64,000 bases of DNA from Pyrenochaeta sp. MPI-SDFR-AT-0127 (GCA_020747015.1 JAGTJM010000046.1:1-64000), one strand, 5' to 3'; counted from the first letter of the stretch, positions 1 to 12,383 are shown. The notes: generated by a model from the sequence alone, not told the origin. A program made the numbers and translations.

Positions 1-79
1 TCTCAAACACCTTCGATAACAATCTTCCACTTTTACACCAGCACTCACTCTATCAACAACAAACAACCATCCTGGCGCA

Positions 80-460
80 ATGTCTTCCACTAGCTCAAAC
101 TACCACATTCCCTTCCCGCGTGCCTTCCTCGCTGTCAATACTCCCGCGAAGAAGTCTGTCAACCCTGGAAATGTACTCGCTTCCACCCAGCCCGAGCAGC
201 CTGCTCACGGGTTTCTTTCCAATCGACCAGCGCGCAACCAGTCCATGTCGTCAGTCTCGAGCGATGTCAGCATCGCCAGCGTCTCGGATGCCGCCACTAT
301 CAGCGCGCCATCTTCTCCCGCCGCAAAGGCTGCCGATTCACCAGTCCTTGGCCCGAAGATTTTCGCTCCTCTTGCGGTTAACACGAAGCATGCGCTTCCA
401 CCGACGAGTGCTGAGAAGATGACTGCTGATAAGAGCGGCTTTCTGTCTAATAGGCACTAG
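80..460 (+). CDS. Small hypothetical protein with internal duplication
   Basis: Single-exon ORF of 126 residues. The ATG is the first one after a CT/CA-rich leader (positions 1-79) typical of fungal 5' UTRs. I do not recognise the family. The protein carries a two-part unit twice. FLAVNT (residues 17-22) is followed by GFLSNRP (about 44-50), and PLAVNT (about 97-102) is followed by a C-terminal GFLSNRH that ends the protein. Between the two copies is a Ser/Ala-rich low-complexity stretch. There is no signal peptide, membrane segment or cysteine pattern, so an intracellular protein with two short linear motifs is the plainest reading. Any function would be a guess. The ORF is supported by this internal repeat, by natural-looking composition and by the leader. 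Confidence 0.65.
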   Translation: MSSTSSNYHIPFPRAFLAVNTPAKKSVNPGNVLASTQPEQPAHGFLSNRPARNQSMSSVSSDVSIASVSDAATISAPSSPAAKAADSPVLGPKIFAPLAVNTKHALPPTSAEKMTADKSGFLSNRH

Positions 461-1294
461 GTGCCGCGGGTCGACAAACAGAGGCGCTTTGGCAGGTGAC
501 AGGATTGACCTGCCGTTGAGGAGCTAGCGGGAGCTCACCTCTGCGGATACGTGCGGGCACGACGTTATGATACCATTTCCTTCAACTTCGATTCAAAAGC
601 TTCTATGATTACAAAAACATGCATTGCGAACAGCGACACACATGGGCGGGCGTTGAAACAGTCAGGCATTCCGAGGGGATTTTTAGCAAACCAGAATGGC
701 ACAGCAAAAGAACCTTGTAACACTAAAATTTTTATGAACATCCTTTCGTGATTGTGCAAAAACATTCCCCACTATGATGCTCCAACGTCCATCCCACTTT
801 CCTCAAGAGACCACACATGCATGTTCGCCGAAGTGTCCCGCTCCCCACAGGCGCGTCTCAGACCGCGAAGCTTAGTGTTGCTTATACTAAATGCTTGCCC
901 AGAGACTGGATTTTGAGTCTGGCCCACGTCTTAGTGCTTTCCTTACGCCATGTCACGCGTGGAAGGAGTACCTAGTATCTGTATCTAAGATGTATTCCAA
1001 AGTCCATGTATCCTGGGAGGGATACACGCTCCAAGAAGAGAAGAGAACTTGCAATACTGCTGGTCAACTAAATGTCAGGTTTCCAAACACAACGAACTCC
1101 CCCCTTTTCCAACCCCTCCGTCCTCTTCTTTCAAGTCTAACAAATACCATCTTTGCATCTACAATGTATCCATTTCCATTTCCCATTCCCATCCCGCCTA
1201 CCCAATTCCCCCCCGCCGCTCAAAAAAAAAGCCTTTCCCACCCGCACGCTCCCCAGCACAGACACATCTCGGCGCCAAAAGCACGATCCAACGA

Positions 1295-1322
1295 ACCCCC
1301 TCCCCTCCCCCCTCCCCCCCCC
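1295..1322. repeat. Poly-C / C-rich tract
   Basis: Runs of 4-9 cytosines separated by single thymines. The minus strand therefore has at least four G-runs of four or more, which is compatible with a G-quadruplex. Confidence 0.8.
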
Positions 1323-1864
1323 TTTCGGAGACCGAACGCCCACGTTGACAAATCTACGCCATCCCTGAGAGCGGGCGGCCGTTGCATCGAGCCCCCCCGG
1401 CGCGCGCAAATCGAGAGTTTGTCCCCCGGATCTTGCCCAGTGGCGCTGACTCTGCTTAGCCAACCGGGGAGAATTGCGGTTGCGTGGGGTGGTCAACTTT
1501 TTGCGCAGGAGCAGGGGGGGGGGACAAGAAAGCTACATGTTATGTGTGTGTGAGAAGAATATGGTTGTAAGTAAATAAAGTCTTTAAAAAAAGTATTTCT
1601 ATGGATATGGCAAATCACACATGTCCCCCCTACACACGAGAAATCTAGACTACTCTCCCCCTCCCCCCTGATCCCGCTCCCGCTGAGATTCGGCGCGGCG
1701 CGCACGGCGAAGCGTGCGAGGAAGGGAAGGAAAAAAAAAGCAAGACCCGTTCGGCGGGTAGACCGAGATGCTTTTATTAGTCCTGATTTTTAGTTTTTTT
1801 TTTCGCCTTGTTAGTGTTAGTTGTATAGCAGGGTCAAAACGTGGAGGGAGAGTTAGCAACGCCG

Positions 1865-1886
1865 GCCCCCCTCCCCTCCCCCCCCC
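1865..1886. repeat. Second poly-C tract
   Basis: C-rich run interrupted by single T and followed directly by GGGG. Similar in composition to the tract about 570 bases upstream. Confidence 0.8.
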
Positions 1887-3270
1887 GGGGTGTGGTTACG
1901 CATTGATCTCTTCCCCCCGCCCCATGCGTAAGCGTAAGGCTGACCTCTTAGCTGATGAGCTCTTTTTGCTACGATGAAAGCTCTAAGAATGGAAGACCGA
2001 TCGCGTAGCGGAGGCCGGGGGGAGGAGCGGATTTGTCCGACTTGGGGGATGCGAGTAGAGAGGTTTCGTACCAGTGCAGGTCGGGACTTTTCCCCTTCCT
2101 CTTTCTTTGTGTTTGTTTTGCGCGTTTGCGCATTCGAGACACTTGGTTGTGGGCTGGGCCTTTTTTGGTTGGGACTGGTGCGTATGGCGTGCATATTGAT
2201 GAATAGGGTGGAATGATGGGGTGGCTGCCGCACTAAAACCTCGGGCACCAAGACTCTCTTGCATGTGTATCATTCTTGGAGTGAGATGCTCTGCAGACTA
2301 GACACCTTTGCTGCTGGGTAATCGAGCCAAAAAATTGCTGTTGGGAGGCAGTTTAGAGATGCACATGAGTTTATCGTAGTCACATAAAATCAAATCACAA
2401 ATGGCACTGGGGATTGAAATGCAAATCTTCGAATAAGCTCCTCTGCTCCAATAGATCCTCCTACACATCCAATCTCATCCGTGCTCCAGCCCCTGTATCC
2501 AAAACCTGCTCTAGATCCAACAGAAGCACAAAGTCTGCCAAAAGGCATCCACCCAAGCCCAATTCAAGCCCTCGGTCGCAATCGCAAAGTCACAAGGTGC
2601 AAGCAAGCGGAAAACATGGCCCGAACGGCCGGGAAGATAGATAGATCGGGTACAACGCGAGAACAAAGGCAGTGGTCGTATTTGGAGGGGGCATAGAGTG
2701 TCGAAGTCGGAGGGGCGCTGAATACGGTCGGCAGAAGCTTGGCGGCATTTGGGTCGGATGTGACTTGCGAGCGATGTGTCGTCGATGGTATTGAAGCCGA
2801 AATGTGAAAACGCCGCAGGTAAACTCCCATCGTGGTGTAAGAATAAAAAGAACATCGTAAAGAGAGACTATAGCGTACAAGTCCCACAAATGGATCCCAG
2901 TATGTAAGAAGGGTGCTGCTGCCCTCTCAATCAACTTTTTCTCAGACCATAGAATCAACAGAAGGAAAAGGTGTGACATGCAAGGGGACAGCAGAATAGC
3001 AAAGCAACAGAACCGACTCCCAAGGGTAATAGGGTTGGAAAAATACAAACCCCAGGGAATCGTAAAAACGCCGGGAACTCCAATGCTGCGCTCTGGAAAA
3101 TGGCTCGAGGCAATGATATCTCCCAAATCCCAATTCATAACCGAGAATGTGCATCAGGCGGGAGAATGATCGTGTGGCCTCGTGTATTATGTAAATGTAG
3201 AATGGGGGGAGGAGGGTTTACGCATATTCACAGCGGTCGAGGTGTAACATTGATAGCGGGCGAAGGGTGA

Positions 3271-4620
3271 TTAGAGGATGCCAGAGTCTTTTAATGCATT
3301 CTGTAATATCGTCTCCTTGACAGCGGCGAAGACGAGCCGGATATTCGACGTGTCGGTGGCTTGGGTGAGACTGTCAAGAGGTTAGCACGGCTTTTGGCTG
3401 CGTGGAGAATGTGTGTGAGGGGGCGAGTCCTACTGAGGATATAGATTTAAATGCGCTCTGTTGACCTGGTTGAATCTCCATAAAAGGTACTTGGCAGCGC
3501 GGTTGACATCGTTGCCACCAGAGTAGTCGGGGAAGTAGTTGCCGAGGGGCGACCGCGCCAGCTTTGCCTTGAACAGGTCTACCTTGTTCAGGAAGAGGAT
3601 GATACTGGTTCGCATGAACCACCGGCTGTTGACTACCGAGTCAAAGAGTACTAAGCTTTCCATCATCCGGTTCTAAAGCAGCGAGTCAGTTGCTAGCCAA
3701 ACGAGTCAGGTCAGTTGGGGAAGTACATACTTGTGAACTCTCTTCCAACAGCACTTGGTCGTACTCACTCAATGCCACGCAAAAGATGATGGATGTGACG
3801 TTTTCGAAACAGTGTATCCATTTCTTGCGCTCGCTTCGCTGGCCTCCCACATCAAACATGCTGTTTCAGGTTAGCCGAAGTGCCTGAGGCTTGTTTGAGG
3901 AAGTGCACGCACTGAATGCTCAGTTGGCCCATTGTGAATCTTGTTTCGTATATGCCGGTTGTCTTTGTTCGCGCGCGCAGCACGTCCGACTCGACGGGTA
4001 TGTAGCTGGGGTCTGCTATTCGTTCGACCTCGTCGAAGAAGCTGCAACATAATTAGCCGAAGCGCCCCGGCAAGCAACAGACGGGACATACTATGGTGCC
4101 GAGTCCATGAGATAGAACTCGCTCGAGTGCTCCAAGACCTTGGAGATGGACGGGTCGCGCCACATTGCGGTGATGGCCTGGCCTACCCGCTCGTCGAGGG
4201 GCTTTTCTGGGTCTGGGTCGACGGTGTAGTCGAGCAGGTAGTCGCAGTGCTCGGTGGTGCCTGGGTTCTCGGTGGTGATTTCGAATTGCCGCATGGCGCC
4301 AATGAGGGCCTTTGCGCAGTCGATGACGTTTTTGTAGATGGTCAGGCGGTACATGGCCAGCTCCTCCTGGGTGTAGCCGTTCTGATGGATAATCTTCATC
4401 TGCTTGACAATGGTGGATTTGCCGCTCTCGCCGGAGCCTGCGTCGCAAGTTAGCAGCAAGTCGTGGGGGGGCTCTGTCGAGGTTGCATGTGCTCACCCAG
4501 CAAGAGGATCTTGCATTCCCGCCGTAACCGCCGCGAGTCCTCCTCGAGCTTGCGGTCGATGGCCTGGCTGCGCTTCTTCTGCTCGACATCGTCGTTGCTG
4601 GTGCTCATGCAGATGCCCAT
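3271..4620 (-). CDS. gna3: Heterotrimeric G-protein alpha subunit, group III (GNA-3/GanB/MagA type)
   Basis: Six exons on the minus strand: 4497-4620, 4092-4437, 3913-4041, 3731-3860, 3434-3672 and 3271-3370. Introns are 50-63 bp with clean GT-AG ends and the frame stays open, giving 355 residues, the normal G-alpha length. The N-terminus MGICMS has Gly2 for myristoylation and Cys4 for palmitoylation, so membrane anchoring is expected. The P-loop GSGESGKS starts at residue 42. Switch II reads [12 protein letters not shown], the guanine motif is FLNKVD, and a C-terminal TQATDT box is followed by the end LKDSGIL. The acidic/basic N-terminal helix ([10 protein letters not shown]) fits group III, the class that couples nutrient sensing to adenylate cyclase in filamentous fungi (family knowledge). 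It is transcribed away from the HOG1 kinase gene. Confidence 0.95.
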
Positions 4621-5441
4621 GGTGGCTGCCGTTCAGAGCGGCTCTTGCGGCGGCGGCGGCGGCGGAGGAGGAGACGGCCAGGTGGTGACGGGCGGGGGAC
4701 AATGGCAGAGCACTAGGCTGAGCGCGTCGCAGGCAAGTGGTGTCTGGGGGCGGGCAGCAGGGCGAGACAGCGTCTCAGGGCGGGCGGGCGGCGGCGTGAG
4801 GATGCAGCGAGGTTCCAGCGGTGTTGACGCTTCCGTTCGGGTGGTTGCGACGACCAGCTCCCGTGCTAGGGGGCTCGCAGCGTGGGCGGGCGCAGAGCGG
4901 AGGGGCGCCAGCGTCGTCGGCTGCAGCAATGGGGACGGCGGGCAGAGGGCGGGCGGATCGCAGCTCGTGGATGTCCAGCAGGGCAGCGTCGAGGTTGGGT
5001 GGTGGGTGCAGCTGGTGGTGTCGTAGGGTGGACTCGCGCAGGTCGGAGAGTATGGGGCTCCCAGAAGGCCTGTGCGGAGTGCAGGCGCACCTTGCTCGTC
5101 AACTAGGGAAGGACGGGAGATCAGAGCTCAAGCGCGTCGATGGCTGCTGCGTGTGTGCCCGTTTGCCGCTTTGGCTGCTCTCGTGCGCTGGTCTGCTGTG
5201 CGCCGTGAGCTGGGGGCTGTGACGGGGGAGGCGTGGTGAAGGTCGCCAGTGCTCGGCACGTCTACAGTCAGTTGGGGGACTTGGGGAGCAGCGCCGCGAC
5301 GGAAGCGTCTCTGGCAGCTAAGCCTCATGCAATTCTGCGCGATGCAGCAATCAGCGGTAGACCAACGGCACGAGCCAGCACACGGGGAAGCGCAGACGCG
5401 GGCAGGGTGGCAAAGTGGCGAGGCAGCGTTTATAAGTCAAG

Positions 5442-5461
5442 GGATGGATGGATGGATGGAT
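5442..5461. repeat. GGAT tetranucleotide microsatellite
   Basis: Five perfect GGAT units followed by a degenerate sixth. Confidence 0.9.
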
Positions 5462-5514
5462 GAATGGGGTCGCCGGCGGAGAAATGAATGGGCAATGCCC
5501 GTCACAGGCGCGAG

Positions 5515-5542
5515 GCGTGAAGCGTGAAGCGTGAAGCGTGAA
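5515..5542. repeat. 7-bp tandem repeat GCGTGAA x4
   Basis: Four perfect GCGTGAA units followed by a diverged fifth. It lies upstream of the G-alpha gene, within about 60 bp of the GGAT repeat. Confidence 0.9.
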
Positions 5543-7603
5543 GCGCGAGGCTTTGCAGAGCCCATTTGCTTCGACTGAGCGCTGGCGGCGTCGATGGCTC
5601 CCGGCCATGAAATTCGGCGACTCGTGCCCGCGACATACGAGTACTGCATCTCCATTATGCCCCATGCGCCTCGCTCTGTGTTCCTGGCCCTGCTGTGCAA
5701 ATGTCCTCCTGCGTCTGCTCGCTAGACGGAGCTGAAGCCCGCCCTGGTCGCGGCCGGCTGCTCCCTCGCCCGCTCTCTCTGCATCCAGCCTGGCCGTGCT
5801 GCTGCAATTGGCAGTCCCTCAGGCCAGCGCGACAATCGGTTGTAACTCTGACGAGCAACGGCCGTCTGAAGCACACTTGCCCACGGGCTCACCTCACGTC
5901 TGGAGCCTGCGTCTAAATTAAGGACCACTCCTTGGCCGAAAAGATGCCCCATCAGGCCCCAGCACCCCCAGCACCCCCAGCGCTCCCCTGGCAGAGCCTC
6001 TCGTCAGCCTGGCCATTTCCAGCACAAACGTCTGGGTATACTGTATCCTCGCTTTGTGCGACGCCTGAATTTACTTCTGCAGTCGCCCTCATCTAACCAC
6101 CTGGCCGCTCCACTCCTTTGAGCTGGCCCAGGCCGCCCACCCTAAGATTCCCCACACCCAACCGTCAATGCCGTGCTGCGACACATGGTGCATGTTGTGC
6201 ATTCGTATGCGGGACTTAGCAAACGTCCCTTGGCCCGACACGGGCCTTGAACGACTTGTTCCCTCCAGATAGCTCCGGGGATCCCCAGATCTGTCAGCTG
6301 TCGAATGCCACGTTGTTGAGCGATCGCGTGGGCGTGGGCGGACGAGCTTCCGCCATGGTCTGCACGGGTGCATTCTCGCAGACCCGTGGCCCTGGGGCCA
6401 GCCAAGCAGGCAATTCGCACGCACGACGAGATGCAGTGAGCTGGAGCTGGACTGCACCAGAGCGCCGAACAAGTACCACGCTGTTTGGGACGCCTTGTCA
6501 CTACACAATGGGGAGCACGCACTTCTGACCCAGCGCCACACACAAGACGTTTAGAGGAACACAGCAACCCAGCTCCTCATTAGAGTGCAGCACGCGAGAC
6601 ACTGGCATGCAGGTGCCATTTGATATGCTGAGGTCTGTTGATGTCGCCTCAGCTGCCCTATCCGGGGCACAACGTCAGAGTGATGGCTAGGGGAACATGC
6701 TGAAGCTGAGTAGCCACGTGACTCGACATCCTCGTCTTGCACAGCCAACGCGCCCGCTCCCACGAATCGACGTCTTGTGCACGATCGAAGGCTTGCCGCT
6801 AACAAAAGTCGATGCTGCAATCGCCCTGGAACTTTCAGCCGAAAAGGCAGGGTGCACGAGCCTCCTCTCTAGGAGGGGAGGAAACGGCAAACAAAGCCGC
6901 TGGTGAGCATCCCATCCCATCCCACTTTCGCCGAAGAGCCCAGGGTTGAGATAGATCATGGCCCCCGGCATCTGCAAATGGGCAACAAAACTCACCAGAC
7001 AACCTGCGCTGTGCACTACGCACGGGCTTTGATGGAAAACTCGAATGTCCACTGTGACGTCAGGGCCAGAAGGGCCGAAACCTGTCGTGGGACTGTCAGA
7101 ATGCTGCAATTCCGCCAACTCTTGATGGCGTCTGATATACTGCTGCCCATTTCTCTCTTCCCTATCCCTCTGACACTCTTCACACCTACCTGTCGCTCCC
7201 TGTCCTGGCAGTGATCAGCACCATTGCCACACCCTCCCGTTGAGCCTCTATCTGTGCTGCGCCTATCCTTGTGTCGCCCATCATCGGTCCCCTCGATCCT
7301 CCTTGCCGATCCGTGTTTGTTGTCAGGCAGAGTGCACCACCACCACGGCCACTTCTCCAGCCCGTTCCCTGAGCACTCTCTGCGAAAGACATCTGGCACT
7401 GCGCCCGAGGTTGTTGTGGCTCAATCGCCTCCGCGGGATCCCCCCACCGACCCAATCCCAGACGCTGCCCTGTTCTCGCTCGCCCGTACCGCAAACCTGC
7501 TAAGAGCCGCGACTCTGCCGACTACACCAACACCCCGCCACTTCCTCCTCCAGACACACTCCCACCCGCGCCAGTCGCAGCATAGACGCAACCTCTCTTC
7601 ACC

Positions 7604-9089
7604 ATGGCTGAATTCGTCCGCGCCCAGATTTTCGGCACGACGTTTGAGATTACGAGCAGGTGCGCCGCACAGCACCCCACACTGCCAATGTATCGCCCAG
7701 CAAACTGACAATGCAACAGATACACTGACCTCCAGCCCGTCGGCATGGGCGCCTTTGGTCTCGTGTGGTACGTTCCACTGGCCATGGCTGCGAAATCGCA
7801 TACTGATGACATCCGCGCAGTTCGGCCAAGGACCAGCTCACCAGCCAGGCCGTGGCCATCAAGAAGATCATGAAGCCATTCAGCACTCCGGTCCTGTCAA
7901 AGCGCACATACCGAGAACTGAAGCTACTCAAGCATCTCCGACACGAGAATGTGGGCCTCTCCTATACTACACTATACCTAGCAGCGTTCTGACAGGGAGC
8001 AGATTATCAGTCTGAGCGACATCTTCATTTCCCCACTAGAGGATATGTAAGCATTTTTTACCCCCAAAACATCCAACAACACACACTAACTCTCTCAGCT
8101 ACTTCGTCACCGAATTGTTGGGCACCGACCTTCATCGCCTCCTCACCTCCAGGCCGCTGGAGAAGCAATTTATCCAATACTTCCTCTATCAGATCTTGGT
8201 ACGTGGCAACCGCATTCACACAAAGCAAAATTCTGGCTGACTCGAGCAGCGTGGTCTGAAATACGTCCACTCCGCCGGTGTGGTTCACCGTGACCTGAAG
8301 CCCAGCAACATCCTCGTCAACGAGAACTGCGATCTCAAGATTTGCGACTTTGGTCTTGCCCGCATACAAGATCCCCAGATGACGGGCTACGTTTCAACTC
8401 GGTACTACCGAGCGCCTGAGATTATGCTCACGTGGCAAAAATACGATGTCGAGGTCGATGTCTGGAGCGCAGGCTGCATTTTCGCCGAGATGCTCGAGGG
8501 CAAGCCACTGTTTCCTGGAAAGGACCACGTGAACCAGTTCTCCATCATCACCGAGCTCTTGGGCACTCCTCCAGATGATGTTATTCAGACCATCTGCAGT
8601 GAGAATGTAGGAGGATTCTCTCAGGACACTTGTGGACTTTGTTAATATCCTCCAGACACTGCGATTCGTTCAGTCCCTTCCAAAACGCGAGCGGATACCT
8701 TTGGCCAATAAGTTCAAGAACGCCGAGCCAGCCGGTACGTTCCAACCAAGCAGCCGCTGAACTACATACTAACGTTCACCAGCCGTCGATCTTCTAGAGA
8801 ATATGCTGGTCTTTGACCCCCAGAAGCGCGTACGAGCTGAGCAGGCTCTCGCTCATCCATACCTTGCTCCGTACCACGACCCCACGGACGAGCCGGTAGC
8901 AGAGGAAAAGTTCGATTGGTCGTTCAACGACGCCGATCTTCCAGTCGATACCTGGAAAATTATGATGTATGCCCTGCACTCTGCGGGACCTGTGACGAAG
9001 TTGCTGACAAATTTTACAGGTATTCTGAGATTCTTGATTACCACAACGTCGATACCGCCACACAAGAGCAGGGCGAGAATGGCAGCTGA
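7604..9089 (+). CDS. hog1: Stress-activated MAP kinase Hog1/SakA/Osm1
   Basis: Nine exons: 7604-7659, 7720-7767, 7821-7950, 8003-8046, 8099-8198, 8250-8606, 8656-8734, 8783-8966 and 9020-9089. All introns are about 50-60 bp GT-AG and the frame closes to 355 residues, the usual Hog1 length. The sequence starts MAEFVRAQIFGTTFEIT. The glycine-rich loop is GMGAFG, the VAIKKI lysine is present, the catalytic loop is HRDLKPSN, and DFG follows. The activation lip is TGY at Thr171-Gly172-Tyr173, diagnostic of the Hog1/p38 class rather than the TEY kinases. The common-docking region before the C-terminus is acidic (DPTDEPVAEEKFDW). The known role is osmotic, oxidative and fungicide stress signalling downstream of Pbs2-type MAPKK. 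The ATG lies in a CACC context after a long CT-rich leader. Confidence 0.97.
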
Positions 9090-9890
9090 TGATAAGAAGA
9101 TCACAGCCGGCAGAGTTCCTCTCATTCTCAACGAGAAAAGGCCCTGTTTCGTAGGGCTGTAGTAATGATCTGCGGTGTGCAGGCGGCACTATACGTTTTC
9201 TCTTGATGATTTTTACTTTGTGGATCGACCACAACTTGGTGCGTGCAGGTAGATGGGGCGGTGGGTCAGGTTCTTGGGTCTTGGATTACCATTGCTGGTT
9301 CACTAGGGAGGACAACGGCTACGACGGGATTGAGACTACGGTCATACCATAAACATGATATCAAAATGAAGACCACAGACATATATTTTTCTTTGGCTCA
9401 GCATTGGCTGCCTCGTTGCGTTGACGTCCCATGCGAAATTGCCATTTCTATTCCAAACATACTGTGCATGACGTCGCCTGAAGCCGAATAATCAGATGCT
9501 GCAGAAACCATTTCAACCCACATGAACCGCCGAGGTAGGGCCCTCAATGCTCCAAACTCGCCGCATTACCTCCAGACCCCCCTCCAAAAGCGGACTGCTC
9601 TGGACGGAAGGCCTGATCGCCCAAGTCTCGCAAAGTTGCCGAGAAGCCCGTACCCACCGCAAACAGTCTAGGCCGATATGACCATAAGGCTGAAATGGAA
9701 CCCCGTGCACGCGCTCCGCTTTCGTCACCGCCAACCCATGGCATCGCGCCGTCCCGCACGACTCAAGCAACGCCAGCCCTCTTTTTCCCCATATCTCCCT
9801 CCCCCTTTCGATGGCCGCCCCCCTATCCGTTGTATCCTTTGTCCCTTGAACATTGACGGCGCAGAGAGAGAGAGAGGGAAGGAAAACGAC
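9090..9890. other. Intergenic, HOG1 3' flank / AVL9 promoter
   Basis: About 800 bp between two genes on the same strand. A GA repeat (roughly 9863-9878) lies just before the AVL9 start. No other gene is supported. Confidence 0.5.
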
Positions 9891-12383
9891 ATGGCGGCGC
9901 AAGCACTGCTCAATCCGCTCGTGTGCGTTGTGGACTTCCATCATGCGCGGTAAGCCTTCGAACACGAAAACTTGTTGGGGGTGGGCGCAACGAAAAAAAG
10001 TCTAGTAGCTCATACCCTGTGTGTTCTTTCTAGGGGACCAGAGGTAGAAACTTGGATAGGCGCGCCTGAAGGCTCGGATCCTGCCATCGACAATGATTGG
10101 TCTTTGTTACCATTCATGGCTCTCAGCGACGGTGCACATGCGTATGTTTTCTTCTCTCTCTCCTTCTCTACTCCATATTTCGACATTGGAGATTGGATCT
10201 ATCTGACTTTCTGGTTGCAATTCTAGCTCCTCGGAAGATTACTCGTACTTTACCCTTCGCCAGACCCAGCCTGCCACTTCGCTCTTCGGAATCTCGTGTA
10301 CGCGCCAGTTGGATGCGAGTAAATTGATAGATAGGCCCGCAGATGTTACGCGCAGCACGGTGCAGAAGGCTGTCGTGGTGATTAGCGATCGCCCTCAATG
10401 CTTTGGCGCGGTCAAGGCGCAGTTGGGTGTCGTGGTAGCGGCTTGGTTTGCGCAGAGGTATGTGGAGAATACGAATAGCGGTTATAGCTGGGAGGGGAGT
10501 TGCGAGATAGACTGGATCAGAAGAGACAGACTTTCAGGCTTGCAGATCATACATAGTGGACATGGCATTGGGGGTTGCAAAAGAATTGCGGCTAATGGTT
10601 ATCCAGGGACTTTACAGATATTGATATCCTACAACGGTTTCAAGAAAGTCTGCCGCAATTACTCAAGAATCAGGAGGGCCAAGTGGATCACTACTTTGGC
10701 ATTTCACTCCGCGAGTTCATACACGAGTTCAAATGGCAGACGCTCGTCCTCTTCAAGTGCGCATTACTTCAACCAAAGGTTCATATGTCTTGCCCTCCTT
10801 GCGCCATGTGCTAACCTCGCTAGGTCCTCTTCTTCGGCTCCCATTGCGAACGTTTATGCATGATGCAATTTGCCCTTATTTCTCTGATACCCGGCCTTAT
10901 TCGCCACCTTCAAGATGCTGCTGATCCAAAATTCAATTCGTGCGAGGAAAACATTGTTATGCCTACGAGTCTGAAGACTTCAGAACGGGCGTCATGTCGG
11001 TCCTCTCCATCTTGGCTACGTCAAGCATTGTGCTGATTCTCCTAGTGCTCGCGTACATGGGCCTTCCGCTACAACTCTTCGGCAAGGGCTCCCTCTTTGG
11101 ACCATATACACCGCTTCAGCAGCTCGATATGCTTGCGGACCAAGATACCAAATCGTACATTGTGGGCTCCACCAACTCACTGCTGCTCCAGCAAAAAGAC
11201 CGCTACAGCGATATCCTCATAAACCTGGATGACCATTCCGTAAATATCACTTCAGCTTCACTTCGCCAGGCGTCGATTCTTTCAACACCTGACCGGAGAT
11301 GGATAGACTTCTTGACTCAGACAATACATGACACATGGGATGAAGCGGACCCTGCGCGACCAAAGGACCACGGATATGCTGGCAGTGAAGAATTCATCCG
11401 GATGCAGTTCGAAGAGTATCTACTCGCAATGCTGAGCTCCGTAAAGTATAAGATATACATGGAAAAGAATGCGCACAAGGAGAATTCCATGGCGGATATC
11501 GAAGGCGACCCAGCGAGCGAGTTCTCAAACGATTGGGTAAATGCCTGGATGGAGACTGAAAATTTCCGGATATGGGACAAGTTTACAGACTCCCACTTGT
11601 TTGATATTGTTGACCCAAAACATCCCTGCTCTGGTGGTCTCTCGATTGAAGATGTCCAGCGGAGACTCGCACAGTACGTTTTGCCCTAGTTTTTCCTTCA
11701 TCCCCAAGCCCCGGCTAAGCGTCCCTCTCAGCCTCTTCTCCAATTCTACATTTCAGACGGTGACTTTGGGTGTCTGTGTGCTGATTCTCGCCTGGCGTTT
11801 AGGCAGGTAGCAGAGATGCATCTCGATGAACGGTTGGAAAAATCGCGAGAGGTTATTGGCAAACAAATCGCAGTTGGCCAACAGAAAGTCTCGTCTGCAT
11901 ATAACAGGCTCTGGGCCGAAATGGAGGCGATGCGTGAAGCACAGAGGAAAAGGCAGGAGGAGGCGAGGTTACAGGCGGAGAAAGAGGGTAGGCCTGTTGA
12001 TGATGGGAAGAAGTGTAAGTCTGCAATGCGCCGAATTGGCTGGAGACAAGACTAACCCATCAGCAGGGAAAGCACAAGCACCCGATCTTTCCCACGCTCA
12101 GGCAAACATTCAAGCAGCAGGCACCCGTGCAGGAGCCTACATTTCTTCGTGGGGCTCCTGGGCAAGCGAGAAGCGGAAAGGATGGGGCGCCAACAAAACC
12201 CCTGTTTCCACACCGCCATCCAGCGCAGGACCAATGCCTGGTGACCTCAAGAGAGCAGAGGAGTTCAAGAGGGAGAAGGACAGGACGGTAGGAGTCTCTT
12301 CTTCGGGAGAGACGCCATTGGACATTAAGAGAGAAAGTTTCTTCGACGCGGAGAAGGACAAGGCGTTTGAAGGGAAGAATTAA
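9891..12383 (+). CDS. avl9: AVL9/DENN-related secretory-pathway protein
   Basis: Eight exons: 9891-9949, 10034-10141, 10227-10457, 10607-10778, 10824-10995, 11046-11673, 11803-12014 and 12067-12383. The frame closes to 632 residues. The N-terminal block reads VCVVDFHHARGPEVETW, then WSLLPFMALSDGAHA. Downstream come SLREFIHEFKWQTLVLFKC, the GKGSLFGPYTPLQQLDML block and STPDRRWIDFLTQT, ending with a charged EAMREAQRKRQEE helix. These are the hallmarks of the Avl9 family, which acts in late secretory transport and is distantly related to DENN proteins (family knowledge). Two joins deserve care. The 149-bp intron 3 is long for this window, and intron 5 uses a GTCGGT donor. Both keep the conserved reading frame. 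No signal peptide is seen, so a cytosolic peripheral protein is expected. Confidence 0.9.

Larger units (their letters stand above)
461..3270. other. Intergenic, no supported gene
   Basis: About 2.8 kb between the first small gene and the 3' end of the G-alpha gene. It holds pyrimidine-rich and poly-C stretches and several overlapping open frames of biased composition (Pro/Ser on one strand, Gly/Arg on the other) that look like products of the low-complexity DNA. A GFLAN-encoding stretch near 679-693 resembles the repeat of the upstream protein but has no supporting gene structure. Confidence 0.5.
4621..7603. other. Divergent G-alpha/HOG1 intergenic region
   Basis: Nearly 3 kb, GC-rich near the G-alpha start and pyrimidine-rich before HOG1. 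I find no supported gene. A TATAAA on the minus strand (5429-5434) could serve the G-alpha gene through a long leader. A GGAT microsatellite and a 7-bp tandem repeat lie close to it. Open frames here overlap in several phases and look composition-driven. Confidence 0.5.

Noticed and set aside
891..1553. 220-codon open frame
   Set aside because: Spans the poly-C tract, composition is Pro/Ser low complexity and opposing frames are equally open; no evidence of a protein.
7224..8015. 263-codon open frame overlapping the HOG1 start
   Set aside because: It runs through the first HOG1 exons and introns in another frame and has Pro/His/Arg-rich composition with no motif; shadow of the pyrimidine-rich leader.
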